64,000 bases of DNA from Actinocorallia herbida. Lineage in GTDB: Bacteria > Actinomycetota > Actinomycetes > Streptosporangiales > Streptosporangiaceae. A program made the translations under genes and the position numbers. Shown piece after piece: positions 24,389 through 34,624 of this stretch. Under the pieces are notes generated by a model. It searched no databases and was not told where the DNA came from. It was given only the letters and a program-made list of their open reading frames with translations. The stretch covers positions 1,054,001-1,118,000 of the forward strand of contig NZ_RJKE01000001.1 in the NCBI RefSeq assembly GCF_003751225.1, given 5' to 3'. The stretch's first letter is position 1, and each line of letters begins with the position of its first letter.

Positions 24389-26737
24389 GTGTCAGATGCC
24401 GTACGCATCGACGGAGCGCACAGCTCCGAAGCCGTGATCGACAACGGTTCCTTCGGCGTCCGCAAGCTGCGTTTCGAGACCGGCCGTCTCGCGCGCCAGG
24501 CCGGCGGCTCCGCCGTCGTCTACCTGGACGACGACACCATGGTCCTGTCCGCCACGTCCGCCTCCAAGCGGCCGAAGGACAACCTCGACTTCTTCCCCCT
24601 GACGGTGGACGTCGAGGAGCGCATGTACGCCGCGGGCCGGATCCCCGGCTCGTTCTTCCGCCGTGAGGGCCGCCCGTCCGAGGACGCCGTCCTCACGTGC
24701 CGCCTCATCGACCGCCCGCTGCGCCCGTCCTTCGTCAAGGGACTGCGCAACGAGATCCAGGTCGTCGTCACGGTCATGGCGCTCAACCCCGAGCACCTGT
24801 ACGACGTCGCCGCGATCAACGCCGCGTCGATGTCCACCCAGCTCGCGGGGCTGCCCTTCTCCGGCCCGATCGGCGGCGTCCGCGTCGCGCTGATCGACGG
24901 CCAGTGGGTCGCGTTCCCGACCCACCCCGAGCTGGAGCGCGCCACCTTCGACATGGTGGTCGCCGGCCGCACCCTGGCCGACGGCGACGTCGCGATCATG
25001 ATGGTCGAGGCCGAGTCCACCACCGGCACCCTGAACCTGGTCGCCGAAGGCGCCGTGGGCCCGACGGAGGAGACCGTCGCCCAGGGCCTCGAGGCCGCCA
25101 AGCCCTTCATCAAGGAGCTGTGCCGGGCCCAGGTCGAGCTGGCCGAGATCGCCGCCAAGGAGACCGCCGAGTACCCCGTCTTCCTCGACTACGAGGCCGA
25201 CGCGCTCGAGGCCGTCACCGCCGAGGTCTCCGCCGACCTCGCCCAGGCGCTGACCATCGCGGGCAAGCAGGAGCGCGAAGAGCGCCTCGCGGAGATCCAG
25301 GCCGTCGCCGTCGAGAAGCTCGCCGAGCGTTTCGAGGGCCGCGAGAAGGAGATCCCCGCCGCGATCCGCTCGCTCACCAAGAAGCTGATCCGCGAGCGCA
25401 TCATCAGCGAGGGCGTCCGCATCGACGGCCGCGGCGTCAAGGACATCCGCCAGCTGTCCGCCGAGGCCCACGTGGTCCCGCGCGTGCACGGCTCGGCGCT
25501 GTTCGAGCGCGGCGAGACCCAGATCCTGGGCGTGACCACGCTGAACATGCTCCGCATGGAGCAGACGATCGACACGCTCAACCCCGAGCGCACCAAGCGC
25601 TACATGCACAACTACAACTTCCCGCCGTACTCGGTCGGTGAGACCGGCCGCGTGGGCTCGCCCAAGCGTCGCGAGATCGGCCACGGCGCGCTCGCCGAGC
25701 GGGCCCTGCTGCCGGTGCTGCCGACCCGCGAGGAGTTCCCCTACGCGATCCGCCAGGTGTCGGAGGCGCTGGGCTCGAACGGCTCGACCTCGATGGGCTC
25801 GGTCTGCGCGTCCACGATGTCGCTGCTGGACGCGGGCGTGCCGCTGAAGGCGCCGGTCGCGGGCATCGCGATGGGCCTCATCCACGAGGGCGGCGAGTAC
25901 GTCACCCTGACCGACATCCTCGGCGCCGAGGACGCGTTCGGCGACATGGACTTCAAGGTCGCCGGTACCAAGGAGCTCATCACCGCGCTCCAGCTCGACA
26001 CCAAGCTCGACGGCATCCCCGCCGAGGTTCTGGCCGCCGCGCTGCGCCAGGCCCGGGGCGCCCGCCTCGCGATCCTCGACGTCATGGAGGACGCGATCGA
26101 GGGCACCGCCGAGATGAGCGAGTACGCGCCGCGGATCATCACCATCAAGGTGCCCGTGGACAAGATCGGCGAGGTCATCGGCCCGAAGGGCAAGATGATC
26201 AACTCGATCCAGGCGGACACCGGTGCCGAGATCACCATCGAGGACGACGGCACCATCTACGTCGGCGCGACGAACGGCCCCTCCGCCGAGGCCGCGCGCC
26301 AGGCGATCAACTCGATCGCCAACCCGCACATGCCGGAGATCGGCGAGCGCTACCTGGGCACGGTCGTCAAGACCACCACCTTCGGCGCGTTCGTCTCCCT
26401 CATGCCGGGCAAGGACGGCCTGCTGCACGTCTCCCAGCTGCGCAAGCTGCACGGCGGCGTCCGGATCGAGAACGTCGAGGACTTCATCAAGGTCGGCGAG
26501 AAGATCCAGGTCGAGGTCACCGAGATCGACCCACGCGGCAAGCTGTCGCTGGTCCCGGTCGAGGTCATCGAGAAGGAGGCCGCGGGCGCGGCGTCCGGTG
26601 ACGCGCCGGCCGCCGAGCAGGCCGCGGGCGAGTCGGCCGAGGGCGGGGACTCCCGTCCGCCGCGCCGCACCCGCACCCGTCGTCCGGCCTCGGACCGGGG
26701 CGGCGACCGCGGCGGCGAGCGCGACCGCAACTCCTGA
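24389..26737 (+). CDS. pnp: Polynucleotide phosphorylase
   Basis: A 782-aa PNPase: two RNase PH domains (about 10-225 and 335-560) with [31 protein letters not shown] and [21 protein letters not shown]-type motifs, then a KH domain ([25 protein letters not shown]) and an S1 domain ([28 protein letters not shown]). The last 40 residues are Arg/Gly/Ala-rich. It degrades RNA 3'-5' with phosphate and can add tails. I use the GTG at 24389 after AGGAGG; the frame is open further upstream but that part is leader. Confidence 0.97.
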   Translation: MSDAVRIDGAHSSEAVIDNGSFGVRKLRFETGRLARQAGGSAVVYLDDDTMVLSATSASKRPKDNLDFFPLTVDVEERMYAAGRIPGSFFRREGRPSEDAVLTCRLIDRPLRPSFVKGLRNEIQVVVTVMALNPEHLYDVAAINAASMSTQLAGLPFSGPIGGVRVALIDGQWVAFPTHPELERATFDMVVAGRTLADGDVAIMMVEAESTTGTLNLVAEGAVGPTEETVAQGLEAAKPFIKELCRAQVELAEIAAKETAEYPVFLDYEADALEAVTAEVSADLAQALTIAGKQEREERLAEIQAVAVEKLAERFEGREKEIPAAIRSLTKKLIRERIISEGVRIDGRGVKDIRQLSAEAHVVPRVHGSALFERGETQILGVTTLNMLRMEQTIDTLNPERTKRYMHNYNFPPYSVGETGRVGSPKRREIGHGALAERALLPVLPTREEFPYAIRQVSEALGSNGSTSMGSVCASTMSLLDAGVPLKAPVAGIAMGLIHEGGEYVTLTDILGAEDAFGDMDFKVAGTKELITALQLDTKLDGIPAEVLAAALRQARGARLAILDVMEDAIEGTAEMSEYAPRIITIKVPVDKIGEVIGPKGKMINSIQADTGAEITIEDDGTIYVGATNGPSAEAARQAINSIANPHMPEIGERYLGTVVKTTTFGAFVSLMPGKDGLLHVSQLRKLHGGVRIENVEDFIKVGEKIQVEVTEIDPRGKLSLVPVEVIEKEAAGAASGDAPAAEQAAGESAEGGDSRPPRRTRTRRPASDRGGDRGGERDRNS

Positions 26738-26766
26738 TCCCGCCTTACGGGCACATGCCTCAGCTG

Positions 26767-26801
26767 ACCGGCCGGTTCCGCCCCACGGCGGACCGGTCGG
26801 T
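26767..26801 (+). terminator. Hairpin between pnp and the M16 peptidase gene
   Basis: A 15-bp stem with one bulge (26767-26782 with 26787-26801), loop CCAC. It lies 30 nt after the pnp stop. Confidence 0.6.
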
Positions 26802-26864
26802 TCGCGCTTGGCCCCCCGGCCGCCGACGCGGCCACCGCATCCGGCGAACGGAAAGAGAACAGAG

Positions 26865-28193
26865 TTGAGCATCTCAGCCGTCGAGCAGGAGCCCGGCAGC
26901 ACCGTCATCCTTCACCCCGGCGCCGACGGGGTCGGCGTGGTCCAGCGGACCGTGCTGCCCGGCGGCCTGCGGGTCGTCACCGAGACCATGCCGACGGTCC
27001 GGTCGGTGGCGTTCGGAATCTGGGCCGGGATCGGCTCGCGCGACGAGGACCTCGCCGACGCGGGCGCCACCCACTACCTCGAGCACCTGCTGTTCAAGGG
27101 GACCTCCCGCCGGTCGGCGCTGGAGATCTCCGCCACGATGGACGCGGTCGGCGGCGACCTCAACGCGTTCACCGCCAAGGAGTACACCTGCTACTACGCG
27201 CGGGTGCTGGACTCCGACCTGCCTCTCGCGGTGGACGTGGTGTCGGACATGCTGACCTCCTCGCTCATCGAAGAGGCCGACGTGGAGGCCGAGCGCGGGG
27301 TCATCCTCGAAGAGATCTCGATGCGGGACGACGACCCGTCGGACCTCATCCACGACGAGTTCTCCATCGCCCTGTACGGCGACGCGCCGCTGGGCCGGCC
27401 GATCCTCGGCACCGTGGAGACGATCAACGCGCTCCAGCGGGACGGCATCGCGCGGTACTACCACTCGCACTACAACGCGCCGAACCTCGTCGTCGCGGTC
27501 GCCGGCAACGTCGACCACGCCAAGGTCGTCGCGCTGGTGGAGAAGGCCTTCGCGGGCCGCCTCAGCGGGTCGGACCAGCCGACCCCGGCGCGGATCGGCG
27601 GTGAGCCGACCCCGACGCTGGGCGGCGGCACCCGCCTGATCGTGGACGACACCGAGCAGGCCCATCTGGTCCTCGGCGTCCCGGCGCTGGCCCGCACCGA
27701 CGAGCGGCGGTTCGCGCTCGGCGTGCTGAACGCGGCGTTCGGCGGCGGGATGTCCTCGCGGATCTTCCAGGAGGTCAGGGAGAAGAGGGGCCTGGCCTAC
27801 TCGGTCTACAGCTACACCTCCCAGCACGCCGACACCGGCTCGTTCGGCCTGTACGCGGGCTGCCAGCCCGCCAAGGTCGACGAGGTGCTGAAGATCTGCC
27901 GGGAGGAGCTCGCCAAGGCCGCCTCGGGCGGCCTGACGGCGGAGGAGCTCGCGCGCGGCAAGGGTCAGCTGCGCGGCTCGACGGTGCTGGGCCTGGAGGA
28001 CACGGGGTCGCGGATGAGCCGGATCGGCAAGGCCGAGCTGGTGTACGACAGGCTGATGTCGGTGGACGAGATGCTGTCGCGCATCGACGCGGTCACCCTG
28101 GACGAGGTCAACGCCCTGGCGGCCGAGCTGCTGGACCAGCGCCCGACCCTGACGGTGATCGGCCCGTTCGAGGGCAGGGAGTTCCCCGTCTGA
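26865..28193 (+). CDS. M16-family zinc metallopeptidase
   Basis: A 442-aa insulinase-type peptidase, half-size as in bacteria. The inverted zinc motif HxxEH is HYLEH (about residue 67), with the downstream Glu in the EEADVEAERGVILEEI block. The C-terminal half has the RGLAYSVYSYTSQHADTGSF strand pair. Such enzymes clear peptides; in actinomycetes this gene always follows pnp. The start appears to be TTG at 26865 (MSISAVEQEPG) behind GAAAGAG; no ATG or GTG fits nearby. Confidence 0.9.
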   Translation: MSISAVEQEPGSTVILHPGADGVGVVQRTVLPGGLRVVTETMPTVRSVAFGIWAGIGSRDEDLADAGATHYLEHLLFKGTSRRSALEISATMDAVGGDLNAFTAKEYTCYYARVLDSDLPLAVDVVSDMLTSSLIEEADVEAERGVILEEISMRDDDPSDLIHDEFSIALYGDAPLGRPILGTVETINALQRDGIARYYHSHYNAPNLVVAVAGNVDHAKVVALVEKAFAGRLSGSDQPTPARIGGEPTPTLGGGTRLIVDDTEQAHLVLGVPALARTDERRFALGVLNAAFGGGMSSRIFQEVREKRGLAYSVYSYTSQHADTGSFGLYAGCQPAKVDEVLKICREELAKAASGGLTAEELARGKGQLRGSTVLGLEDTGSRMSRIGKAELVYDRLMSVDEMLSRIDAVTLDEVNALAAELLDQRPTLTVIGPFEGREFPV

Positions 28194-28202
28194 CGGGAGA
28201 GT

Positions 28203-28238
28203 GCGGGAGCCGGGTCGGCGCGTTGACCCGGTTCCCGC
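28203..28238 (+). terminator. Hairpin after the M16 peptidase gene
   Basis: A 14-bp stem with one G-U pair (28203-28216 with 28225-28238) and 8-nt loop, 10 nt after the stop. The AT-rich stretch after it (CACTTTTTGCGAGATTTGTAAAG) holds the likely dapB promoter. Confidence 0.75.
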
Positions 28239-28247
28239 TCGTAGTAA

Positions 28248-29614
<1,367 letters not shown>

Positions 29615-29632
29615 CGATCGGCCCACCGGGCT

Positions 29633-30361
29633 TTACGGGGCCTGGAAGCCGTACTTGTGGAACAGCGCCCGCGCCTCGTCGCCGGCGAGCCACTCGACGA
29701 AGGCCGTGGCCTCCGGCAGGTGGTCGGACTCGGCGACGGGAGCGACGGGGAACTCGGCCTTGACGTTGAAGACCGCCGGGATGGCGACGCTGCTCGCCGC
29801 CGCCCCGGCGGTCTTCATGTCGGTGAGGTAGACCAGCCCCGCGTCGGCCCGGCCCGACCTGACGAGGTCGAGCACGTCCCGGGAGTCGACCTCCTCGGAC
29901 TTCAGCGCCAGGGGCACCCCGGCCTTGGTGAGGACCTGCTGGGAGTAGCGGCCGAGCGGCCCCACCGAGGTGCCGAGCACGATCCGCAGCTTCTTGCGCT
30001 CCAGTGACCGGACACCGGTGAGGCCGAGCGGGTTGCCGGGGGCGACCGCGATGGTCAGGGAGTCCGCGGCGACGACGTACGGGGTGCCGAGGTCGTCGCG
30101 GATGTCGTCCAGCGCGCCGACGTCGCCCGCCGCGACGACGTCGGCCCGGTCGACCTCGTCGGGCAGTTCCTGGGCGCCGCGGAATTCAAGTCGGAAGCGG
30201 ACATGCGGGACATGCTGGTGATAGACGGCGGTGAGGTCGGACAGGACCTCGGTCATCGAGGAGCCCGCGAGCATCCGCAGGGTCACCGGGCCGTCGGAAC
30301 CTGCGGCGCACCCGGTGGACGCGAGCAGCACGAGGGCGATCACCAGGGCACGCATGGGCAT
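29633..30361 (-). CDS. ModA-like periplasmic substrate-binding lipoprotein
   Basis: A 242-aa protein with a lipoprotein signal (ALVIALVLLASTGC, Cys at about residue 18). The body matches the molybdate-binding ModA fold: LRMLAGSSMTEVLSDL, FRGAQELPDEVDRADVVAAGD, VLGTSVGPLGRYSQQVL and SGRADAGLVYLTDM. No modB or modC permease genes are near, so the partner transporter must lie elsewhere or the protein acts alone. Two starts are possible (30361 and 30355). Ligand (molybdate or tungstate) is inferred from fold. Confidence 0.87.
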   Translation of the reverse strand: MPMRALVIALVLLASTGCAAGSDGPVTLRMLAGSSMTEVLSDLTAVYHQHVPHVRFRLEFRGAQELPDEVDRADVVAAGDVGALDDIRDDLGTPYVVAADSLTIAVAPGNPLGLTGVRSLERKKLRIVLGTSVGPLGRYSQQVLTKAGVPLALKSEEVDSRDVLDLVRSGRADAGLVYLTDMKTAGAAASSVAIPAVFNVKAEFPVAPVAESDHLPEATAFVEWLAGDEARALFHKYGFQAP

Positions 30362-30453
30362 GACGATAACGGGATCAAGTGCGCCCGGCGTCCGGTAGCC
30401 CCAGATACGCCGTAAGGCCGCGTTCTGTCGGTGGGGGTGGCTAGGGTCGGCGC

Positions 30454-31113
30454 ATGGACTTGATCGAGCAGCTTCCGGGGGACTGGCGCGACGCCATGGA
30501 CCTCGATCCCCTCGCCACCGCCGCCCTGGGCTCCTTCGTCGAGGGCGAGTACACCGCGGGCACCGTCTACCCGCCGCGCGAAGACCTCCTCAACGCCTTC
30601 CGGCACACCACGCTCGCCGACGCGCGGGTGCTCATCCTCGGCCAGGACCCCTACCACGGCCCAGGCCAGGCGCACGGGCTCAGCTTCAGCGTCCGCGAAG
30701 GCGTGAAGCTGCCCCCGTCGCTGCGCAACATCTACAAGGAGCTGGCCACCGACCTCGGCGTCGCGCCGGCCGCGAGCGGCGATCTCACCCGCTGGGCCGA
30801 CCAGGGCGTCCTGCTGCTCAACGCGGTTCTGACGGTCCGGGCGAGCGAGGCGGGCTCGCACGCCAAGAAGGGCTGGGAGGAGTTCACCGACGCCGCGATC
30901 CGCGCCCTGAACGCCAAGTCCGAGCGCGTCGTGTTCATCCTGTGGGGCGCCTACGCCCGCAAGAAGGCCGCCCTGGTGACGAACCCGCAGCACTTCGTGC
31001 ACGAGTCCGCCCACCCGAGCCCGCTCAGCGCCCGCACCTTCTTCGGCACCCAGCCGTTCAGCAAGGCCAACAAGGCGCTCGCCGACTCCGGCCAGCCGGA
31101 GATCACCTGGTGA
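30454..31113 (+). CDS. ung: Uracil-DNA glycosylase
   Basis: A 219-aa family 1 UDG that removes uracil from DNA. Motif A with the catalytic Asp is GQDPYHGPGQAHG (about residue 64); motif B is HPSPLSARTFFG with His near residue 187. SLRNIYKEL and VLLLNAVLTVR are the other family blocks. Its 3' end overlaps the convergent kinase gene by 11 nt. Confidence 0.96.
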   Translation: MDLIEQLPGDWRDAMDLDPLATAALGSFVEGEYTAGTVYPPREDLLNAFRHTTLADARVLILGQDPYHGPGQAHGLSFSVREGVKLPPSLRNIYKELATDLGVAPAASGDLTRWADQGVLLLNAVLTVRASEAGSHAKKGWEEFTDAAIRALNAKSERVVFILWGAYARKKAALVTNPQHFVHESAHPSPLSARTFFGTQPFSKANKALADSGQPEITW

Positions 31114-32850
31114 GCGTGCCCACCGCGGTGGCCGCGCCGTCGTTGAGGCCGTAGACCAGTTCGGATCCGGTGAGCGACAGGGTGACCGGAACCGCGCCCG
31201 CGCAGCCGGCTCCGCTCCCGCTCTCCAGGACGAGGATCTGCACGGCGTCGGCCTCGGTGAGGGTGAGGTCCTTGGTGCAGGCGGGCCCGGCGTGCTCGCT
31301 GGTGCCCACCTTGTCGCCGAGCCCTCCACCGGTGAGCGTGATCGTCAGCTTCTGCCCGGCGCCCTTGTCCCCGGCCCGCACGACCCGCCCCTGCCAGGTG
31401 CCCAGGAAGCCCTCGGGCACCGACAGCGGGCTCTTCGCCTGGGGCGCGGTGGTTCCGCCGTCGGCGTCCGCGCCGTCGGTGAGCGCCCACAGCAGCACGG
31501 CGAGCAGGGGGACGATCAGGAGCCCGGCGACCACCCCGACGACCATCCCGGTGCGCAGCCCGATCCGGGCCTGGACCGTCCCGCCGAGGGAGACCTCGGA
31601 CTCGGCGGAGGCGGCCACGGGATCGGGGCGGACGGGGTCGGCGGCCCCGGGTCCGGTCGGCTCGTCGTCCTTCGCGCGGGCGGGGGACACCGTCGGCGCG
31701 GGAGGAGTCGAGGGGGACGCCGGGAGCGGCCCGATCAGGGGCGCGTCGCCCTCCTCCGGGACGACCGCGACGAAGGGCGATCCGTCGACGCCGCGCTTGG
31801 CCGGGGCGGTGCCGCGCGGCGGCGCGGGAGCCTCGGGGGCGGGCGCGGGGATCGCCTCGATGGAGGCGATCGTGTTGGCGGAGGAATCGGGCACGCCGGT
31901 GAACGCCGCCAGCAGGTCCGCGGTCGTCGGGCGGCGGCGCGGATCCTTGTCCAGGGCCCGGGAGACCAACGGCAGCAGGGCGCGGTCCAGGCCGGTGAGC
32001 CGGGGAGGGTCGTGCGCGATCCGGTAGAGGATCTCCGGCATGGTGCCGCCCTCGAACGGGCCGCGGCCGGTGCCGGCGAACGCGATGACGCAGCCCCAGG
32101 AGAAGACGTCGGACGCCGCCGACGGCTCGCCGCCTTTGACGATCTCGGGCGCCATGTAGGACGGCGTGCCGATGAGCTGCCCCGCCCGGGTGACGCCTCC
32201 GCCGGAGTCCAGCGCGCGGGCGATGCCGAAGTCGATGACGCGGGGCCCGAACGCCGACAGCAGCACGTTGGAGGGCTTGAGGTCGCGGTGGACCAGCCCC
32301 GCGTCGTGGATCGCCGCGAGGGCCGTCGCGGTCCCCACCGCCAGCGCCTCGAGGTCGGCCCCGGGCAGGGCTCCGTTCCGGCCGACCGCCTCCTCCAGCG
32401 TCGGGCCCGCCACATGCTCGGTGACGATGTAGAAGGGCGCGGACTCGACCGAGGCGTCCAGGACGGGCGCGGTGCAGAAGCGGCGGACGAGCCGCGCGGC
32501 CTCGACCTCGCGGCGGAACCGCGTCTGGAACTGCGGGTCGCCCGCCGCGTCCGGGTTGATCACCTTCACCGCGACGGGCCGCCCGTCGCCGTCGGCGCCG
32601 AGGAACACCGTGCCCATGCCGCCGGCCCCCAGCCTGCCGGTCAGGCGGTAGGGCCCGACGGTCGCCGGATCTTCCGGCCGGAGGGACGCGTTCATGACCG
32701 GACCTTTACCCAGCGAGCCCGGCGCAAAGCGGACCTGTTCTCGGCCGACGTCGCGGTGTGGGCGAAGCCACATCGGTCTTCGGGGACGACCGAAGCCCGT
32801 CCGCGGCCGGGAGAAGGAAGCGCGGCCTCCCCCGGCCGGAGATCACCTGG
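31095..32850. repeat. 16-bp direct repeat flanking kinase copy 1
   Basis: GCCGGAGATCACCTGG occurs at 31095-31110 (end of ung and stop of kinase 1) and again at 32835-32850 (just after the stop of kinase 2). The second copy looks like a remnant of the ung 3' end. It marks the probable breakpoints of the tandem duplication that made the two kinases. Confidence 0.6.
31103..32695 (-). CDS. Transmembrane Ser/Thr protein kinase (copy 1)
   Basis: A 530-aa Hanks-type kinase. Kinase domain residues 16-270: glycine loop LGAGGMGTVF, Lys44, HRDLKPSN (136-143), DFG (155-157) and MAPE (181-184). A Pro/Ala-rich linker follows, one membrane helix at about 383-406, and an extracellular domain of about 100 residues beginning FLGTWQGRV with two Cys (473 and 498). 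The outside domain probably senses a ligand; substrates are unknown. ATG at 32695. It lies downstream of its paralogue on the same strand, with a 164-nt gap, and is convergent with ung. Confidence 0.92.
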   Translation of the reverse strand: MNASLRPEDPATVGPYRLTGRLGAGGMGTVFLGADGDGRPVAVKVINPDAAGDPQFQTRFRREVEAARLVRRFCTAPVLDASVESAPFYIVTEHVAGPTLEEAVGRNGALPGADLEALAVGTATALAAIHDAGLVHRDLKPSNVLLSAFGPRVIDFGIARALDSGGGVTRAGQLIGTPSYMAPEIVKGGEPSAASDVFSWGCVIAFAGTGRGPFEGGTMPEILYRIAHDPPRLTGLDRALLPLVSRALDKDPRRRPTTADLLAAFTGVPDSSANTIASIEAIPAPAPEAPAPPRGTAPAKRGVDGSPFVAVVPEEGDAPLIGPLPASPSTPPAPTVSPARAKDDEPTGPGAADPVRPDPVAASAESEVSLGGTVQARIGLRTGMVVGVVAGLLIVPLLAVLLWALTDGADADGGTTAPQAKSPLSVPEGFLGTWQGRVVRAGDKGAGQKLTITLTGGGLGDKVGTSEHAGPACTKDLTLTEADAVQILVLESGSGAGCAGAVPVTLSLTGSELVYGLNDGAATAVGTLTR

Positions 32851-32859
32851 CGATCGGGA

Positions 32860-34512
32860 TCACGCCTTGATCAGGGTGCCGTAGACGTTCCCGAGCTGGT
32901 CCATGACCACCAGGCCCTCGTCGGTGAGCTTGACGACGAGCGTGAGCGACCCGGCGCACAGGCCCGATTCGCTGCGCTGGACCAGCTCCAGGGTCTGCGC
33001 CGAGGCGCTGACCAGGGTGTAGGTCGTGTCGCAGTCGTACTTGGCGATGAAGCCGCGGCCGACGGTCCCGCCGGTGAGGCCGCCGGTTATCTCCACGGAG
33101 GACAGGTGGGTGCTCCCGTCAGCCTCGGTGATCATGCCCTGCCAGGTGCCCAGGAACGCCTCGGGCACGTCACCGGAGGCGTCCACGGCGCCCGCGGCCT
33201 CCTCCTGCTCCTCCTGCTCCTCCTCCGGGGTGGCGCCCGGGGTCGGCGCGGCGCCGTCCGTCGTGCCGTTCCCGGCGGCGGAGATCGCCACGGGCGGCCG
33301 TTCTGCCGTGGTGTCGTCGCCGGCCCGGCTCAGCGCGAAGGCTCCGGCCGCCACGAGGGCGACCACCGCGACCCCGGCGAGCGCGCCGAGGACCAGGGCC
33401 CCCGGCCCGCTCTTCCTGGCGGCCGGGGGCACCGTCCAAGGCGCCGCGGGAGGATAGGGCGGCTGGGTGACGGGCTGCGGCCCCAGGCCCTGAGCGTGCG
33501 GATAGGGCGCGGGGACGGGCGTGGGCCCTCCCACGGGGATCTGCTGCGCGAACGGCTGCGGCGCCGGGGCGGGCTGCGGGGACGGCCGGCTCGGCTCCGG
33601 GTGCCCGGCGGCCTCCTCCGTCGAGGGGCCGGGCGGGAGGGTTCCGCCCCCGGCGGGCCGGGCGAAGGAGGGGACGGCGACCGCGGGCGGCTGCTCGGGG
33701 GGCTCGGCCCGGCCGGTGAGCGCGGTCAGCAGGGCGGGCACGGTCGGGCGGCGGGCGGGGTCCTTGTCGAGAGCGCGCACGAGCAGGTCGGTGAGGGCGG
33801 GGTCGAGCCCGTCCAGCCGGGGCGGCTCGTTGACGACCCGGTAGAGGACCTGCGGGACGCTGTCGCCGTCGAAGGGGCCGGCCCCGGTGGCGGCGAAGGC
33901 GACCGTGCAGGCCCAGGAGAAGACATCGGACGCCGGTCCGATGGAGCCGCCGGTGATGAGTTCGGGGGCCATGTAGGCGGGGGTCCCGATGAGCTGGCCG
34001 GTGTGCGTGACGCCGGTGCCGGTGTCGGCGGCGCGGGCGATGCCGAAGTCGATGACGCGGGGCCCGACCGCGGACAGCAGGACGTTGGCGGGTTTGAGGT
34101 CGCGGTGCACGAGGTCTGCGTCATGGATGGCGGAAAGGGCCGTGGCGATGCCGACGGCGAGCCCTTCCAGATCGGCCCCGCGCAGGGGCCCGTCCCGCCG
34201 GATCGCCTCATCCAGCGAGGGACCGGCGACGTATTCGGTGACGATGTAGAAGGGCGCCTCGTCGACCGCGGCGTCCAGGACGGGGGCGGTGCAGAAGCGG
34301 CGGACCCGCCGGGCCGTATCGACCTCGCGGCGGAATCGTGCGTGGAATGCGGTGTCCTCGGCCAGTGGCGCGTTGATCACCTTGACGGCGACCTTCGCCC
34401 CGTCCGGGGAGTCGGCCAGGAAGACGGTGCCCATTCCGCCACTGCCCAGCCGCCCGACGAGCACATAGGGACCGAGCGACTCCGGATCGCCCGCCCTGAG
34501 GGGTTCAGTCAT
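32860..34512 (-). CDS. Transmembrane Ser/Thr protein kinase (copy 2)
   Basis: A 550-aa paralogue of the next gene. Lys44, HRDLKPAN at 136-143 and DFG at 155-157 sit at identical positions. The kinase domain is active by motif. The linker differs (Pro/Gln-rich), with one membrane helix at about 370-393, a Glu-rich stretch (about 429-438), and the same extracellular FLGTWQGMI domain with two Cys (494 and 519). Being the first gene of the pair, it probably drives transcription of both. Tandem duplication with diverged linkers suggests two related signals. Confidence 0.92.
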   Translation of the reverse strand: MTEPLRAGDPESLGPYVLVGRLGSGGMGTVFLADSPDGAKVAVKVINAPLAEDTAFHARFRREVDTARRVRRFCTAPVLDAAVDEAPFYIVTEYVAGPSLDEAIRRDGPLRGADLEGLAVGIATALSAIHDADLVHRDLKPANVLLSAVGPRVIDFGIARAADTGTGVTHTGQLIGTPAYMAPELITGGSIGPASDVFSWACTVAFAATGAGPFDGDSVPQVLYRVVNEPPRLDGLDPALTDLLVRALDKDPARRPTVPALLTALTGRAEPPEQPPAVAVPSFARPAGGGTLPPGPSTEEAAGHPEPSRPSPQPAPAPQPFAQQIPVGGPTPVPAPYPHAQGLGPQPVTQPPYPPAAPWTVPPAARKSGPGALVLGALAGVAVVALVAAGAFALSRAGDDTTAERPPVAISAAGNGTTDGAAPTPGATPEEEQEEQEEAAGAVDASGDVPEAFLGTWQGMITEADGSTHLSSVEITGGLTGGTVGRGFIAKYDCDTTYTLVSASAQTLELVQRSESGLCAGSLTLVVKLTDEGLVVMDQLGNVYGTLIKA

Positions 34513-34582
34513 GATCCAGAAGATAGAACACCAAGCGGCGATTAGGCGGTTAAAACCCCTTTAGTCGAAATATCCGGAGGTG

Positions 34583-34620
34583 CGGTCTTTCCGGCGTCCC
34601 GAGGGACGCCGGAAAGACCG
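34583..34620 (-). terminator. Strong hairpin after rnj
   Basis: An 18-nt inverted repeat (34583-34600 with 34603-34620) just after the rnj stop at 34625. The central bases form a small loop. It separates rnj from the kinase pair, which is transcribed the same way. Confidence 0.85.
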
Positions 34621-34624
34621 TGGA

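Noticed and set aside
24392-26908. Long open frame antisense to pnp
   Set aside because: Shadow of pnp codon bias; composition of translated protein is Leu/Asp/Gly-rich without domains.
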